This document shows positions 9,501-16,169 of a stretch of DNA of 64,000 nt, one piece after another. The stretch covers positions 1 through 64,000 of the forward strand of contig JBIJCF010000003.1 of NCBI GenBank assembly GCA_044344795.1, given 5' to 3'. The position numbers and the translations under genes were made by a program. Within the stretch, counting starts at the first letter, position 1. Each line of letters starts with the position of its first letter. The stretch is from GCA-2737665 sp044344795 (GTDB lineage: Bacteria; Bacteroidota; Bacteroidia; Palsa-965). Below the pieces are notes generated by a model. That model was given only the letters and a program-made list of their open reading frames with translations, was not told the DNA's origin and did not search any database.

Positions 9501-9953
9501 GCAGCTACTGTTCCGTATACAGGTGTAGGCGAGAATTTATACGTAGATGATGTTACAGCCAATATCAACTATGTAGGAAAGTTTGCATACCATATTGAAG
9601 CGATTGAGGCACCGGGTAATCCTTTCGCGTTTGCAGATACATCATGGTCTAATATTGCAGAAGTGGCGCAGAAGCCGTTAGTTTTCGTTCCTAACGCCTT
9701 TACTCCAAATGGAAACGGATTGAACGATCAGTTTATTCCTTCGGTTGGATTTATCGATATTGAAGATTACACGTTCCAGGTATTCAACCGCTGGGGAGAA
9801 ATGCTGTTTGAATCTAACGATCGCTATTTAGGTTGGGACGGTCGTTATCAGGGCAACAAATGTCCTCCGGGCGTTTACGTGTACTTATTGACGTTTAAAA
9901 CTGCTTCGGGGCAGTATATCGATAAAAAAGGCACGGTGACGTTGATTCGCTAG
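6594..9953 (+). CDS. Secreted multidomain protein with type B T9SS C-terminal sorting domain (gliding-motility-associated)
   Basis: About 1,119 residues. A signal peptide (MKFLQRLLLVVLIVLSQRGFA) is followed by ASHLMGGEITW, an opening typical of large Bacteroidota surface proteins. The first 450 residues are cysteine-containing beta domains with repeated CxNxN-like loops. From about residue 460 to 1,020 there are five or six fibronectin-III-like modules (recurring Y-x-I/V-Y or YxVY strands and TSYTH / TNFTHTGL ends). The last 90 residues are a type B CTD: VPNAFTPNGNGLNDQF, then VFNRWGEMLFES, GWDGRYQG, CPPGVYVYLLTF and a final VTLIR. Such proteins are exported by Sec, then carried through the outer membrane by the type IX system and kept at the surface. 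No T9SS machinery gene is in the window. Confidence 0.9.
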   Translation: MKFLQRLLLVVLIVLSQRGFASHLMGGEITWTCQGNGQFVFEMKLYRDCNGVGPLANVNLSVFNHPVITAIPLALVNQLDISPSCNIIGPQVTCAAATQQPGWPTSATPIAGATEEYVYRSNPITIAGTPPAAGWIFAYSDCCRNAAITNLQNPNTAGFTLRAIMYPYNNQNTSPCYDNSPTFLESPKTIICTGYPFTYNHNAVDAELDSLTYSWDQPLNQINAPPTWNPPVNPSTIPFAATFSFNNPLPGPTLNANNVPAAINASTGEVSYTSFTSGNFVTCIRVQAWKCGQLVAEIFREIQVVLLACGNNTPPTVTPPFQDPLGNFTLFADTVYAGQLVNFNIQATDFDFLPNGNPQTLTMDATGQQFGAGFTNAAAGCLNPPCATLAPALPLSGPFGVNTTFNWQTDCNHISYQNNCFVQSNTYNFVIRTTDDFCPAPALNIATISITVLALPVVQSPEVRCLNVQANGDVIITWEQPIDSAGTFDSYHIFTSTNPNGPFTALDSIFNYAQTSYTHVGANANTGPVYYYVQTRSGCGGAVFLPPLDTMSTIYLQATNTGNGAASLVWNNISNPAPSTQYAWFHIYREYPTGTWVLIDSTQNLNYIDSISVCNNIVNYRIEIGDSLGCVSVSNIDGDLFQDLIIPVIPTIDSVSVAFNDAVIGWQPSTSPDVIGYVIYQYINGIWTAIDTIFGINNTSYVNLISNAGAQSEEYVVAAFDSCGNISAFSPSHQSLFIYLQLNICDAEMSINWNSYVNMAPALSGYEVYVSENGGPFLLLGTTLPNDTNFTHTGLNQFSTYCYYIVAVNSAGDITATSNQACMFTNVPQQPAFQYLRVASVIGQDVVEVIAYVDAAATIQRYDVYRADSITGTWMLLGSVAAAPPSTVATFIDNTAQTELYSYYYKMVAVDSCGDDALTSNIGRTILATAVANDEMTNTVYWNDYEVWGGNVLHYNIYRQTDGVWDPNIAATVPYTGVGENLYVDDVTANINYVGKFAYHIEAIEAPGNPFAFADTSWSNIAEVAQKPLVFVPNAFTPNGNGLNDQFIPSVGFIDIEDYTFQVFNRWGEMLFESNDRYLGWDGRYQGNKCPPGVYVYLLTFKTASGQYIDKKGTVTLIR

Positions 9954-10018
9954 CATTGTAGACGAAATAGTTATCTAGTTTATCTAAACACTTAGATTTC
10001 TTAACACTGAAATAGTTG

Positions 10019-10038
10019 ATCGGAACCCAAGTTCCGAT
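10019..10038 (+). promoter_or_regulatory. Perfect 8-bp inverted repeat upstream of guaB
   Basis: ATCGGAAC - 4 nt - GTTCCGAT. It covers the region where the -33 element should lie relative to the -7 box at 10047, so it could be an operator. It could also be a weak terminator hairpin for the upstream gene, but no T-run follows. Confidence 0.35.
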
Positions 10039-10046
10039 TAAACCCT

Positions 10047-10054
10047 TATCTTTA
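10047..10054 (+). promoter_or_regulatory. Promoter -7 element for guaB
   Basis: TATCTTTA, one mismatch from TAnnTTTG, 36 nt before the guaB ATG. Confidence 0.5.
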
Positions 10055-10090
10055 CCCGAATTTTATTGACACATAAGATTCAATCGTTCT

Positions 10091-11566
10091 ATGCCAAACG
10101 CCGGTTCCAAATTCCTGATTGAAGGACTTACCTATGATGATGTCCTTTTAGTTCCTGCTTACTCCGAAATACTTCCTCGCGAAGTTGACATTCGCTCCAA
10201 GTTTTCACGCAATATCGTTTTAAATACGCCGATCGTTTCCGCTGCAATGGATACGGTTACGGAATACGAATTGGCTATTGCTATGGCACGCGAAGGTGGA
10301 ATAGGTGTGATTCACAAAAACATGAGTATCGAGGCGCAAGCTGAACAAGTCCGTAAGGTGAAACGTTCCGAAAGCGGTATGATTGTGGATCCTGTGATTT
10401 TACACGATGATGCGACGATCGGCGATGCGTTACGTTTAATGAAAGAAAATAAAATCGGAGGCATTCCTGTAGTAGATAAGGCGGGTAAATTGGTTGGAAT
10501 TGTTACCAATCGTGATTTGCGATTTGAACGCAGCGTGAAACGTCCGGTGAAAGAAGTCATGACTTCTAAAAACATCATTACGGCACAAAAAGGATTTGAT
10601 CCGAAGAAAGCGGAAGAAACATTACAACGCTATAAGATTGAGAAGTTGCCGGTGGTAGATAAGAACGGTAAGCTCGTTGGTCTCATTACCTATAAGGACA
10701 TTATTAAAGTGAAAGAACGTCCAAACGCGTGCAAAGATCATTTGGGTCGATTGCGCGTTGCTGCAGGCGTTGGTGTTACAGGCGATACGATGGAGCGCGT
10801 GGAAGCCTTGGTAAATGCGGGTGTGGATGCTGTAGTGATTGATACCGCACACGGACATTCGCGGGGTGTATTGGAAATGTTGAAAACGGTAAAGAAGAAG
10901 TACACGGCTATTGATGTGATCGTTGGTAATATAGCTACTGCAGAAGCTGCTGAAATGCTGGTGAAAGCCGGCGCGGATGCGGTGAAAGTGGGTATTGGTC
11001 CGGGATCGATTTGTACGACACGCGTAATTGCAGGTGTTGGTGTTCCTCAGTTAAGCGCGGTGATGATGGTTGCAGAAGGAATGCGCAAGTCGAAGAAGGC
11101 AGCGCCGATTATTGCAGATGGCGGTATTCGTTACACCGGTGATATTCCTAAAGCATTGGCTGCAGGTGCAAGCACAATCATGGCGGGAAGTTTATTCGCA
11201 GGAACTGAAGAGTCTCCGGGAGAGACAATTATTTACGAAGGTCGTAAGTTCAAATCGTATCGCGGAATGGGCTCATTGGAAGCGATGCAAAAAGGTTCCA
11301 AAGATCGTTACTTCCAAGATGTTGAAGATGATATCAAGAAGTTAGTACCTGAAGGAATTTCAGGGCGTGTGCCGTTCAAGGGCAGCGTTTCTGAAATCGT
11401 ATATCAGTTGATCGGCGGACTTCGTGCAGGCATGGGTTATTGCGGTGCCAAGAACATTGAAGCGTTGCATAAAGCACAATTTATACGAATTACTTCTGCT
11501 GGTGTTCGTGAAAGTCACCCGCATGATGTGGTGATTACACGTGAAGCTCCAAACTACAGTCGATAA
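10091..11566 (+). CDS. guaB: Inosine-5'-monophosphate dehydrogenase
   Basis: Catalyses NAD-dependent oxidation of IMP to XMP, the first committed step of guanine nucleotide synthesis; cytoplasmic tetramer. The 491-residue length is the normal bacterial size. In order: LTYDDVLLVPAYSEILP and the N-terminal barrel, two CBS domains (about residues 95-215, with GGIPVVDKAGKLVGIVTNRD and KLPVVDKNGKLVGLITYKD), then the catalytic loop GIGPGSICTTR with its cysteine near residue 306, the IMP-phosphate motif ADGGIRYTGDIPKALAAGA, GSLFAGTEESPG, and the flap region YRGMGSLEAM. The start ATG at 10091 gives the usual N-terminus. The DUF3817 gene begins 2 nt after its stop. Confidence 0.98.
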   Translation: MPNAGSKFLIEGLTYDDVLLVPAYSEILPREVDIRSKFSRNIVLNTPIVSAAMDTVTEYELAIAMAREGGIGVIHKNMSIEAQAEQVRKVKRSESGMIVDPVILHDDATIGDALRLMKENKIGGIPVVDKAGKLVGIVTNRDLRFERSVKRPVKEVMTSKNIITAQKGFDPKKAEETLQRYKIEKLPVVDKNGKLVGLITYKDIIKVKERPNACKDHLGRLRVAAGVGVTGDTMERVEALVNAGVDAVVIDTAHGHSRGVLEMLKTVKKKYTAIDVIVGNIATAEAAEMLVKAGADAVKVGIGPGSICTTRVIAGVGVPQLSAVMMVAEGMRKSKKAAPIIADGGIRYTGDIPKALAAGASTIMAGSLFAGTEESPGETIIYEGRKFKSYRGMGSLEAMQKGSKDRYFQDVEDDIKKLVPEGISGRVPFKGSVSEIVYQLIGGLRAGMGYCGAKNIEALHKAQFIRITSAGVRESHPHDVVITREAPNYSR

Positions 11567-11568
11567 AC

Positions 11569-11850
11569 ATGAAGCAACTGCGACTGGTTGGTAAGATAGA
11601 AGGGATTTCTTTTTTGGTGTTGCTGTTTATTGCGATGCCGTTAAAGTATTGGGCGGGAATTCCGGAAGCTGTGAAATACACAGGATGGGCGCATGGTGCA
11701 CTTTTTATGGGCTACATCGTTTTGGTAATCTATCGTTTTATGGAAGACAAGTGGAGATTCTCATTGTTAGTGCTGGCGTTGGCTGCAGCGGTAATTCCGT
11801 TCGGACCGTTCTTGATTGATAAGAAGCTGGAAGCAGCAGAGTTAAAATAA
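11569..11850 (+). CDS. DUF3817 family membrane protein
   Basis: A 93-residue protein with three likely membrane helices. The opening LRLVGKIEGISFLVLLFIAMPLKYWAG and WAHGALFMGYIV match the DUF3817 family (YdzA-like), which has no known function. It starts 2 nt after guaB, so the two are probably cotranscribed. Confidence 0.85.
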   Translation: MKQLRLVGKIEGISFLVLLFIAMPLKYWAGIPEAVKYTGWAHGALFMGYIVLVIYRFMEDKWRFSLLVLALAAAVIPFGPFLIDKKLEAAELK

Positions 11851-11891
11851 TAAGTAAGGTGATTGAGCCTGTCGAAATTACCTTACTTATT
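11849..11891. terminator. Convergent-gene hairpin containing a GAGCCTGTCGAA loop
   Basis: Perfect 12-bp inverted repeat AATAAGTAAGGT / ACCTTACTTATT separated by 19 nt, between the ends of the convergent DUF3817 gene and GNAT pseudogene. The left arm overlaps the DUF3817 stop codon and the right arm overlaps the pseudogene stop codon. The loop holds TTGAGCCTGTCGAAA, which resembles a short dispersed motif that I recall as common in bacterial intergenic regions. Confidence 0.6.
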
Positions 11892-12393
11892 ACTTCCTAA
11901 TCACATAAACCAATTCATCTTCCCAACGACCGTTTTTGTAAATCGTTTTTGAAAAACGATCTTCTAACTTAAATCCTGATTTTTCCAGAACCCGCTGCGA
12001 AGCAACATTACTGCCGAAAGGTCGTGCATATACGCGTTCGATATCGAAATTTTCAAAAGCGTAACGCACTACTTGAAGAATTATACTCGAAATAATTCCC
12101 TACCCCCAATAAGGTTTTGCGAGCCAATAACCCAGTTATCCATTTTTACAATGAATGTCGTGTTGCGGATGAATGCCAATGGCACCAATAACTTCATCGT
12201 TTTAGGTAATGGCAAAAATTTGTTGCGGTTGTTGCGATGTTGCTAATGCAAAGAAATTTTTAGCGTGTTCTAGTGTGCATGGATGAGGAAAACCATTGGT
12301 AAGATTATTTGCGATTTCGGGATCGTTGGCATGTGAAGTAAAGATTTCAGCATCATCAATTCGAAGTGCACGTAGTTGGATTATTGCATCCAT
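11890..12393 (-). pseudogene. GNAT acetyltransferase (RimJ/RimL type) with three in-frame stop codons
   Basis: Reading one frame from the ATG at 12393 to the TAA at 11890-11892 gives a 167-codon RimJ/RimL-like acetyltransferase: IIQLRALRIDDAEIFTSH at the start, EVIGAIGIHPQHD, LGYWLAKPYWG, then ERVYARPFGSNVASQRVLEKSGF and a typical end DELVYVIRK. The frame is interrupted by TAA (12202-12204), TAA (12136-12138) and TAG (12100-12102) but has no insertion or deletion. The TAG falls in PYWG-x-GI, the acetyl-CoA-binding loop, where the family usually has Gln, Lys or Arg. It overlaps the upstream membrane-protein gene by 13 nt. A full-length product is not expected. Confidence 0.85.
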
Positions 12394-12776
12394 AAGACCG
12401 TATAAATTATCGTTAAATACGTCCAGAAAGCACCAAATAGAATGTGTACAAGTGTTTCAAATGTTTTGCCCTTCCATAACAGAGGGGAGTAAACGAAGAA
12501 TTGAAAAAATAATCGACATCCCCAAAAGACGGCTAATCCGCCGGTAACAAGCTTTGCTAAAGCACCATCTTGTAATAAACGGGCTCCAAGAATATTTAAT
12601 AATCCATTCAAGCCTACGAACAATGCAATAAAGAATGTGTGCACTTGCATCATCTGGCGGTTGATTAATGACAGGTTGCTAAGTTCATTTTTCCAATTGA
12701 ACTTTTGTGGAAAGATAATGTGCACCAGCGCCAACGCCATAAGTACCACGCCGCTGCTATAAAGGTGTACGGTCAT
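12381..12776 (-). CDS. Small four-helix membrane protein, unknown function
   Basis: About 131 residues from the ATG at 12776; an alternative ATG at 12803 would add nine residues and enlarge the overlap with the upstream gene. Four hydrophobic helices are visible (SGVVLMALALVHIIFPQ; FFIALFVGLNGLLNILGARLL; TGGLAVFWGCRLFFQFFVY; LVHILFGAFWTYLTIIYTVLW). No family is recognised with confidence. It overlaps both neighbours in a compact operon with the methyltransferase upstream and the GNAT pseudogene downstream. Confidence 0.75.
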   Translation of the reverse strand: MTVHLYSSGVVLMALALVHIIFPQKFNWKNELSNLSLINRQMMQVHTFFIALFVGLNGLLNILGARLLQDGALAKLVTGGLAVFWGCRLFFQFFVYSPLLWKGKTFETLVHILFGAFWTYLTIIYTVLWMQ

Positions 12777-13542
12777 TAGGTTCGAGTATAAATTGTTGAA
12801 CAAATGGATTTAGGTGTTGACGATGTACGATGCGCAAACCGGCATGCTCGAAGGTATTCAACCAATCGCGATTAGTGAGAAAATGAAGAACGCCAATGCT
12901 GTATGCCCACGTATTGTTGAAATCGCGAATATGTTCAATAACCACAATTTTTCCTTCAGGTGTTAATTGCAGACGTAGTCTCTGAAAAAACAAAGCACGT
13001 TCATCGTCCTTACGTATCTCGTGTGCAGAGAAAATTACTGCAATAAGATCAGCATGGTCCAGAGTAAATTCAGCGGATACTGAACTAATCGCAATTGTTC
13101 CAGGATACGGCGGATATTTTTTTCGCGCTCGTTGAATGGAAACTTCTGTATGTTGTTCGGGATTGTAAAAGTCGAATACATACAGTTTTGCCTGTGGAAA
13201 TTTATGCGACAAAATTGCACTGGTTTCGTCAAATCCCGCATGAATATTGTAAATGACGTTTACTCTGCTGAATATTTCGAGCGAAGAAAAATCATACAAC
13301 TCGCTAGCGTCGTAAACATAAAAAGAAACTGCAAGTGAAGTCAATAAAGGAACAACGCCTATACATGCGAGCACAATTAGTTCAATTGAATATGTTGACG
13401 AATATTTTGCTGCAAGAAGAATTGAAGCGAACAGGATTACCGCAAGTGCATAGAAGTGCCAGTTGAATTGAATGATCTGAACGACGCCCTGAAAAGGTTT
13501 TCTTTTTAGTGTTTCCACGAATCCCAAACTCCTTTCTTCCAA
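12757..13542 (-). CDS. Membrane-anchored class I SAM-dependent methyltransferase-like protein
   Basis: A 261-residue protein. Two hydrophobic helices near the N-terminus (FYALAVILFASILLAA and LIVLACIGVVPLLTSLAVSFYVY) precede a Rossmann-like domain: VNVIYNIHAGFDETSAIL at the position of motif I, KLYVFDFYNP with the acidic residue of motif II, ADLIAVIFSAHEIRKD at motif IV, and PEGKIVVIEHIRDFNN at motif V/VI. Motif I is degenerate because the usual GxGxG is replaced by HAGFDE, so cofactor binding is not certain. The ATG at 13542 lies 37 nt inside the upstream gene; a GTG about 21 nt later is possible. Substrate unknown. Confidence 0.72.
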   Translation of the reverse strand: MEERSLGFVETLKRKPFQGVVQIIQFNWHFYALAVILFASILLAAKYSSTYSIELIVLACIGVVPLLTSLAVSFYVYDASELYDFSSLEIFSRVNVIYNIHAGFDETSAILSHKFPQAKLYVFDFYNPEQHTEVSIQRARKKYPPYPGTIAISSVSAEFTLDHADLIAVIFSAHEIRKDDERALFFQRLRLQLTPEGKIVVIEHIRDFNNTWAYSIGVLHFLTNRDWLNTFEHAGLRIVHRQHLNPFVQQFILEPNDRTPL

Positions 13543-14240
13543 TAATAAGGAATATCACGCACCACAAAAGCATTGGCCAAGATGGCATCCGAAATCCCGT
13601 AAAATTTCAATTCATCAAGTTGTGCATGATTAACACTAACGCCTTGAGGTTCCCAATCTTCACGCATGCCTTGTACGATTAACGTTCGTTTACGCGTTGG
13701 GTCTACAGTGAAAGTAAACGGCAAAGGACCGGCATAACGACGTGCGGTTTTCCAATCGGGAAAAGGTGAGCCTACGGGTAACGGATGTTGTTTGTTTTCG
13801 GTATTCACATCAATATCGAATTTTCCCATTTGGCTGCGCAGTGCAATGCTATCGGAACGTACTGCTTGTTGTAAATCAATAAGGCTGTAATTGTAATGCG
13901 TGAACATGTTTCCGGCACGAACCATGTGGGTTTTGTCCGTGAGTGATCTTAAGATATACAATCCACGGTAGTTCTTGCCGAATGAGGTATTGTAGCGAAC
14001 GAAAATGCGAAAGCCGGCCAGGAAAAAATCATTCCCTAAAAATTTCGGAAAGCCTTTCGGGCGAAGGTTCTTGGTTGCAACGAACGCTGCAGCAAAAAAA
14101 GCATAATTCTCGTATGTGTCCGGAATTAAGGAAGGCGGTAAGAGTCGCTGTGCAGCGGGAATTGGAATAGCATAGGTAAGGACCAAAGAGTAGTCGAAAT
14201 GTGCGGCAACCGAAAACGGATGTGATGAAATCCAACTCAT
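13506..14240 (-). CDS. DUF2071 family protein (YqjF-like)
   Basis: A 244-residue protein of the DUF2071 / acetoacetate-decarboxylase-like fold. Visible features are LVLTYAIPIPAAQRLLPPSLIPD near the N-terminus, AFVATKNLRPKGFPKFLGNDFFLAGFRIFVRY, GLYILRSLTDKTHMVRAGNMFTHYNY, and a late LPFTFTVDPTRKRTLIVQG. The family has no established reaction; it is often found next to DoxX-like genes. The ATG overlaps the stop codon of the upstream DoxX-like pseudogene (ATGA), so translation may once have been coupled. Confidence 0.8.
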   Translation of the reverse strand: MSWISSHPFSVAAHFDYSLVLTYAIPIPAAQRLLPPSLIPDTYENYAFFAAAFVATKNLRPKGFPKFLGNDFFLAGFRIFVRYNTSFGKNYRGLYILRSLTDKTHMVRAGNMFTHYNYSLIDLQQAVRSDSIALRSQMGKFDIDVNTENKQHPLPVGSPFPDWKTARRYAGPLPFTFTVDPTRKRTLIVQGMREDWEPQGVSVNHAQLDELKFYGISDAILANAFVVRDIPYYWKKGVWDSWKH

Positions 14241-14614
14241 GTTACGACTCTTCTATGAACTCCTATCCAATATAAGCTGATGGCAAAGGCAAATGCAATC
14301 ATTAAATTATATTGACCGAATAGCAGCAATTCCTTTGCAAAGATATATTCAATTATGTTCATGCTCACGATCAGCACGATTTGTAACATGTAATTCAATC
14401 GTTGGTACAATCCGCTTATTAATCACAATGCCAGCAATGTTTCTGAAATACCTGCGAAAAATGTGAAATCCCGATAATAAACCGGTCCAATTAGTTTTTT
14501 TTCAACGCTTTCATGTCGTGGTACCTGATTCAGAATTTTGCACCAAACACCGTTAATGAGCCAAACAACAGCAACCAAATAATCGAAGATTTGCCGCCAA
14601 CGTATTGAAGTCAT
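14237..14614 (-). pseudogene. DoxX-like membrane protein interrupted by one in-frame TGA
   Basis: The frame from ATG 14614 to TGA 14237-14239 has 125 sense positions and reads as a DoxX-like family protein: AVVWLINGVWCKILNQVPRH, then FAGISETLLAL, a TGA at 14423-14425, and LISGLYQRLNYMLQIVLIVS with a final hydrophobic helix. In relatives the site of the TGA is typically Trp (as in A-x-W-x-L-S-G), so a single TGG to TGA change explains the break. No frameshift is present. It is the first gene of the minus-strand operon running to 11890. It could be a true pseudogene, a sequencing error, or rare read-through. Confidence 0.75.
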
Positions 14615-14767
14615 AGCGGTTTTGTAGAATACACTACTAATATCCTGCTTTTTTGGTGAGATTAAAATTCTATTTCCAACACAGGAGTCGGGCTACATTT
14701 TTAATCTACAATTTGAAAGAGCGTTCTGACTTTGGAGATAACTGCCTATGATTAACTTTACGTGACT

Positions 14768-16117
14768 ATGTTGTATCACATCCTGCGTGTTCTTCTTACG
14801 ATCACGTTTCAGTTTTTTTTCAAACGATTGCGCATTAAGGGCAAGGAGCAAATTCCTGAACACGGTCCGGTGATCATTTGTGCAAATCATCCGGGTTCTT
14901 TCTTGGATCCGATAGTTATTGCTACTTCCATTAATCGCAAGTTGTATTTCCTGGCTAAAGGAGAGGTGTTTCGTTCATCTTTTGCGAAATGGATGTTGCC
15001 CAAATTGAACATGATTCCGGTGTATCGCAAGCAGGATAATCCGGAGTTGATGCACAAGAATGAAGAAACGTTTGAGCAATGTTATGAGTATTTAAGAAAC
15101 GGAGGAGCAATTATCATTTTTCCGGAAGGAGTTAGTGTTACAGAGTGGAAGGTAAAGCCATTAAAAACAGGCGCAGCGCGAATTGCTTTAGGTGCGGTAA
15201 CGAAATACGGTGCTGCGTGTCGTGTTAAAATATCGTGTATCGGTATTAACTACGATGATCCGCATACGTTTCGTAAAGATGCGTTCTTATCTGTTGCAGC
15301 ACCTATTGATGTAGCTGATTATGTTAATTCGGATAATGATAAAGAGCAGGTGAAAGCGCTTACCTACGAAATTACGAAACGCTTAACCGAGCACGTGGTA
15401 CATGTACGTGATGATCAGGAAGAGCAGGTTGTGCGCGCAATAGAGCGATTGTACAAAGGAGAATTGTTATTGAGGATGGGAGTTTCATCAGCTGATGTAT
15501 CCCAACAGTGGCAACTTACACAACGTATATCGGAAATTGTTGCATGGTATAAAGATCATGAACCGCTCCATTTTTCCGGATTTGCGACAGCTGTGAGTAG
15601 TTATTTCTGGAAGTTGGAACAGTTACGCTTAAGCGATAAAGCCATTCGTGCTACAGCAGAAGGACGCGTAAGTGCACGACGTTATATGTTGGAGTGGTTG
15701 TTTATTCTGATCGGATTTCCATTTTACGTATATGGTTTGCTGCATAACTATTTGCCATTTTTCACTGCTACTTATATAGCAGATAAAAAGGTTAAACAAC
15801 GCGAGTTTAAAGGTGCTGTCGGTGCAGCGGGAGGAATGTTCCTCTATTTAATTTGGTATAGTGTAGCTGCATGGCTGAGTAATTTTTACTTCGACAGTTT
15901 TTGGTGGTGGTTATTGTACCTGGTTTCTTGGCCTATATCCGGAATGTGGGCATGGTATTATTACCGCAGTATTCGTGCTCACGGCAAAAAGTGGATTATT
16001 CTATCCGTGCTTAGAAAAAGAAAGCAATTGCTGCAAGAGTTGATAGCACAGCGAGAGGAATTGTTAAACGAAATTAAGACTGCAGAACGTCAATTTAATG
16101 ACCGCATTCCTGGATAA
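14768..16117 (+). CDS. Lysophospholipid acyltransferase (PlsC-like) with C-terminal membrane helices
   Basis: A 449-residue protein from the ATG at 14768 (an in-frame GTG at 14762 is less likely). The PlsC domain occupies about residues 10-210: ANHPGSFLDP (acyltransferase motif I), FLAKGEVFRS, MIPVYRKQDN (motif II), and IIIFPEGVSVTEW (motif III, with VS in place of the common TR). A helical linker follows (residues about 215-295). Near the C-terminus come two or three membrane helices (WLFILIGFPFYVYGLLHNYLP; FLYLIWYSVAAWLSNFYF; WWLLYLVSWPISGMWAWYYY) and a coiled-coil-like tail. It probably acylates a lysophospholipid or glycerol phosphate at the inner membrane. It is monocistronic and convergent with the ATPase gene. 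Confidence 0.88.
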   Translation: MLYHILRVLLTITFQFFFKRLRIKGKEQIPEHGPVIICANHPGSFLDPIVIATSINRKLYFLAKGEVFRSSFAKWMLPKLNMIPVYRKQDNPELMHKNEETFEQCYEYLRNGGAIIIFPEGVSVTEWKVKPLKTGAARIALGAVTKYGAACRVKISCIGINYDDPHTFRKDAFLSVAAPIDVADYVNSDNDKEQVKALTYEITKRLTEHVVHVRDDQEEQVVRAIERLYKGELLLRMGVSSADVSQQWQLTQRISEIVAWYKDHEPLHFSGFATAVSSYFWKLEQLRLSDKAIRATAEGRVSARRYMLEWLFILIGFPFYVYGLLHNYLPFFTATYIADKKVKQREFKGAVGAAGGMFLYLIWYSVAAWLSNFYFDSFWWWLLYLVSWPISGMWAWYYYRSIRAHGKKWIILSVLRKRKQLLQELIAQREELLNEIKTAERQFNDRIPG

Positions 16118-16133
16118 TGACAGAGAAATTATT

Positions 16134-16168
16134 CCCGTAAATCGAAAGTTAAACTTTCGATTTACGGG
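16134..16168. repeat. 35-bp perfect palindrome, copy 1 (flanks the DUF4143 ATPase)
   Basis: Two 17-nt perfectly complementary arms around a single A, with core AATCGAAAGTT-A-AACTTTCGATT and outer CCCGT/ACGGG. It ends 1 nt before the ATPase stop codon and 16 nt after the acyltransferase stop, so it can act as a bidirectional terminator. An almost identical copy lies at 17371-17405 beyond the other end of the ATPase gene. Confidence 0.9.
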
Positions 16169-16169
16169 G

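Noticed and set aside
11890..14614. Genome-wide stop-codon reassignment to explain the in-frame stops
   Set aside because: TAA, TAG and TGA all end normal genes elsewhere in the window, and all other conserved genes read without internal stops. Local decay or error is simpler.
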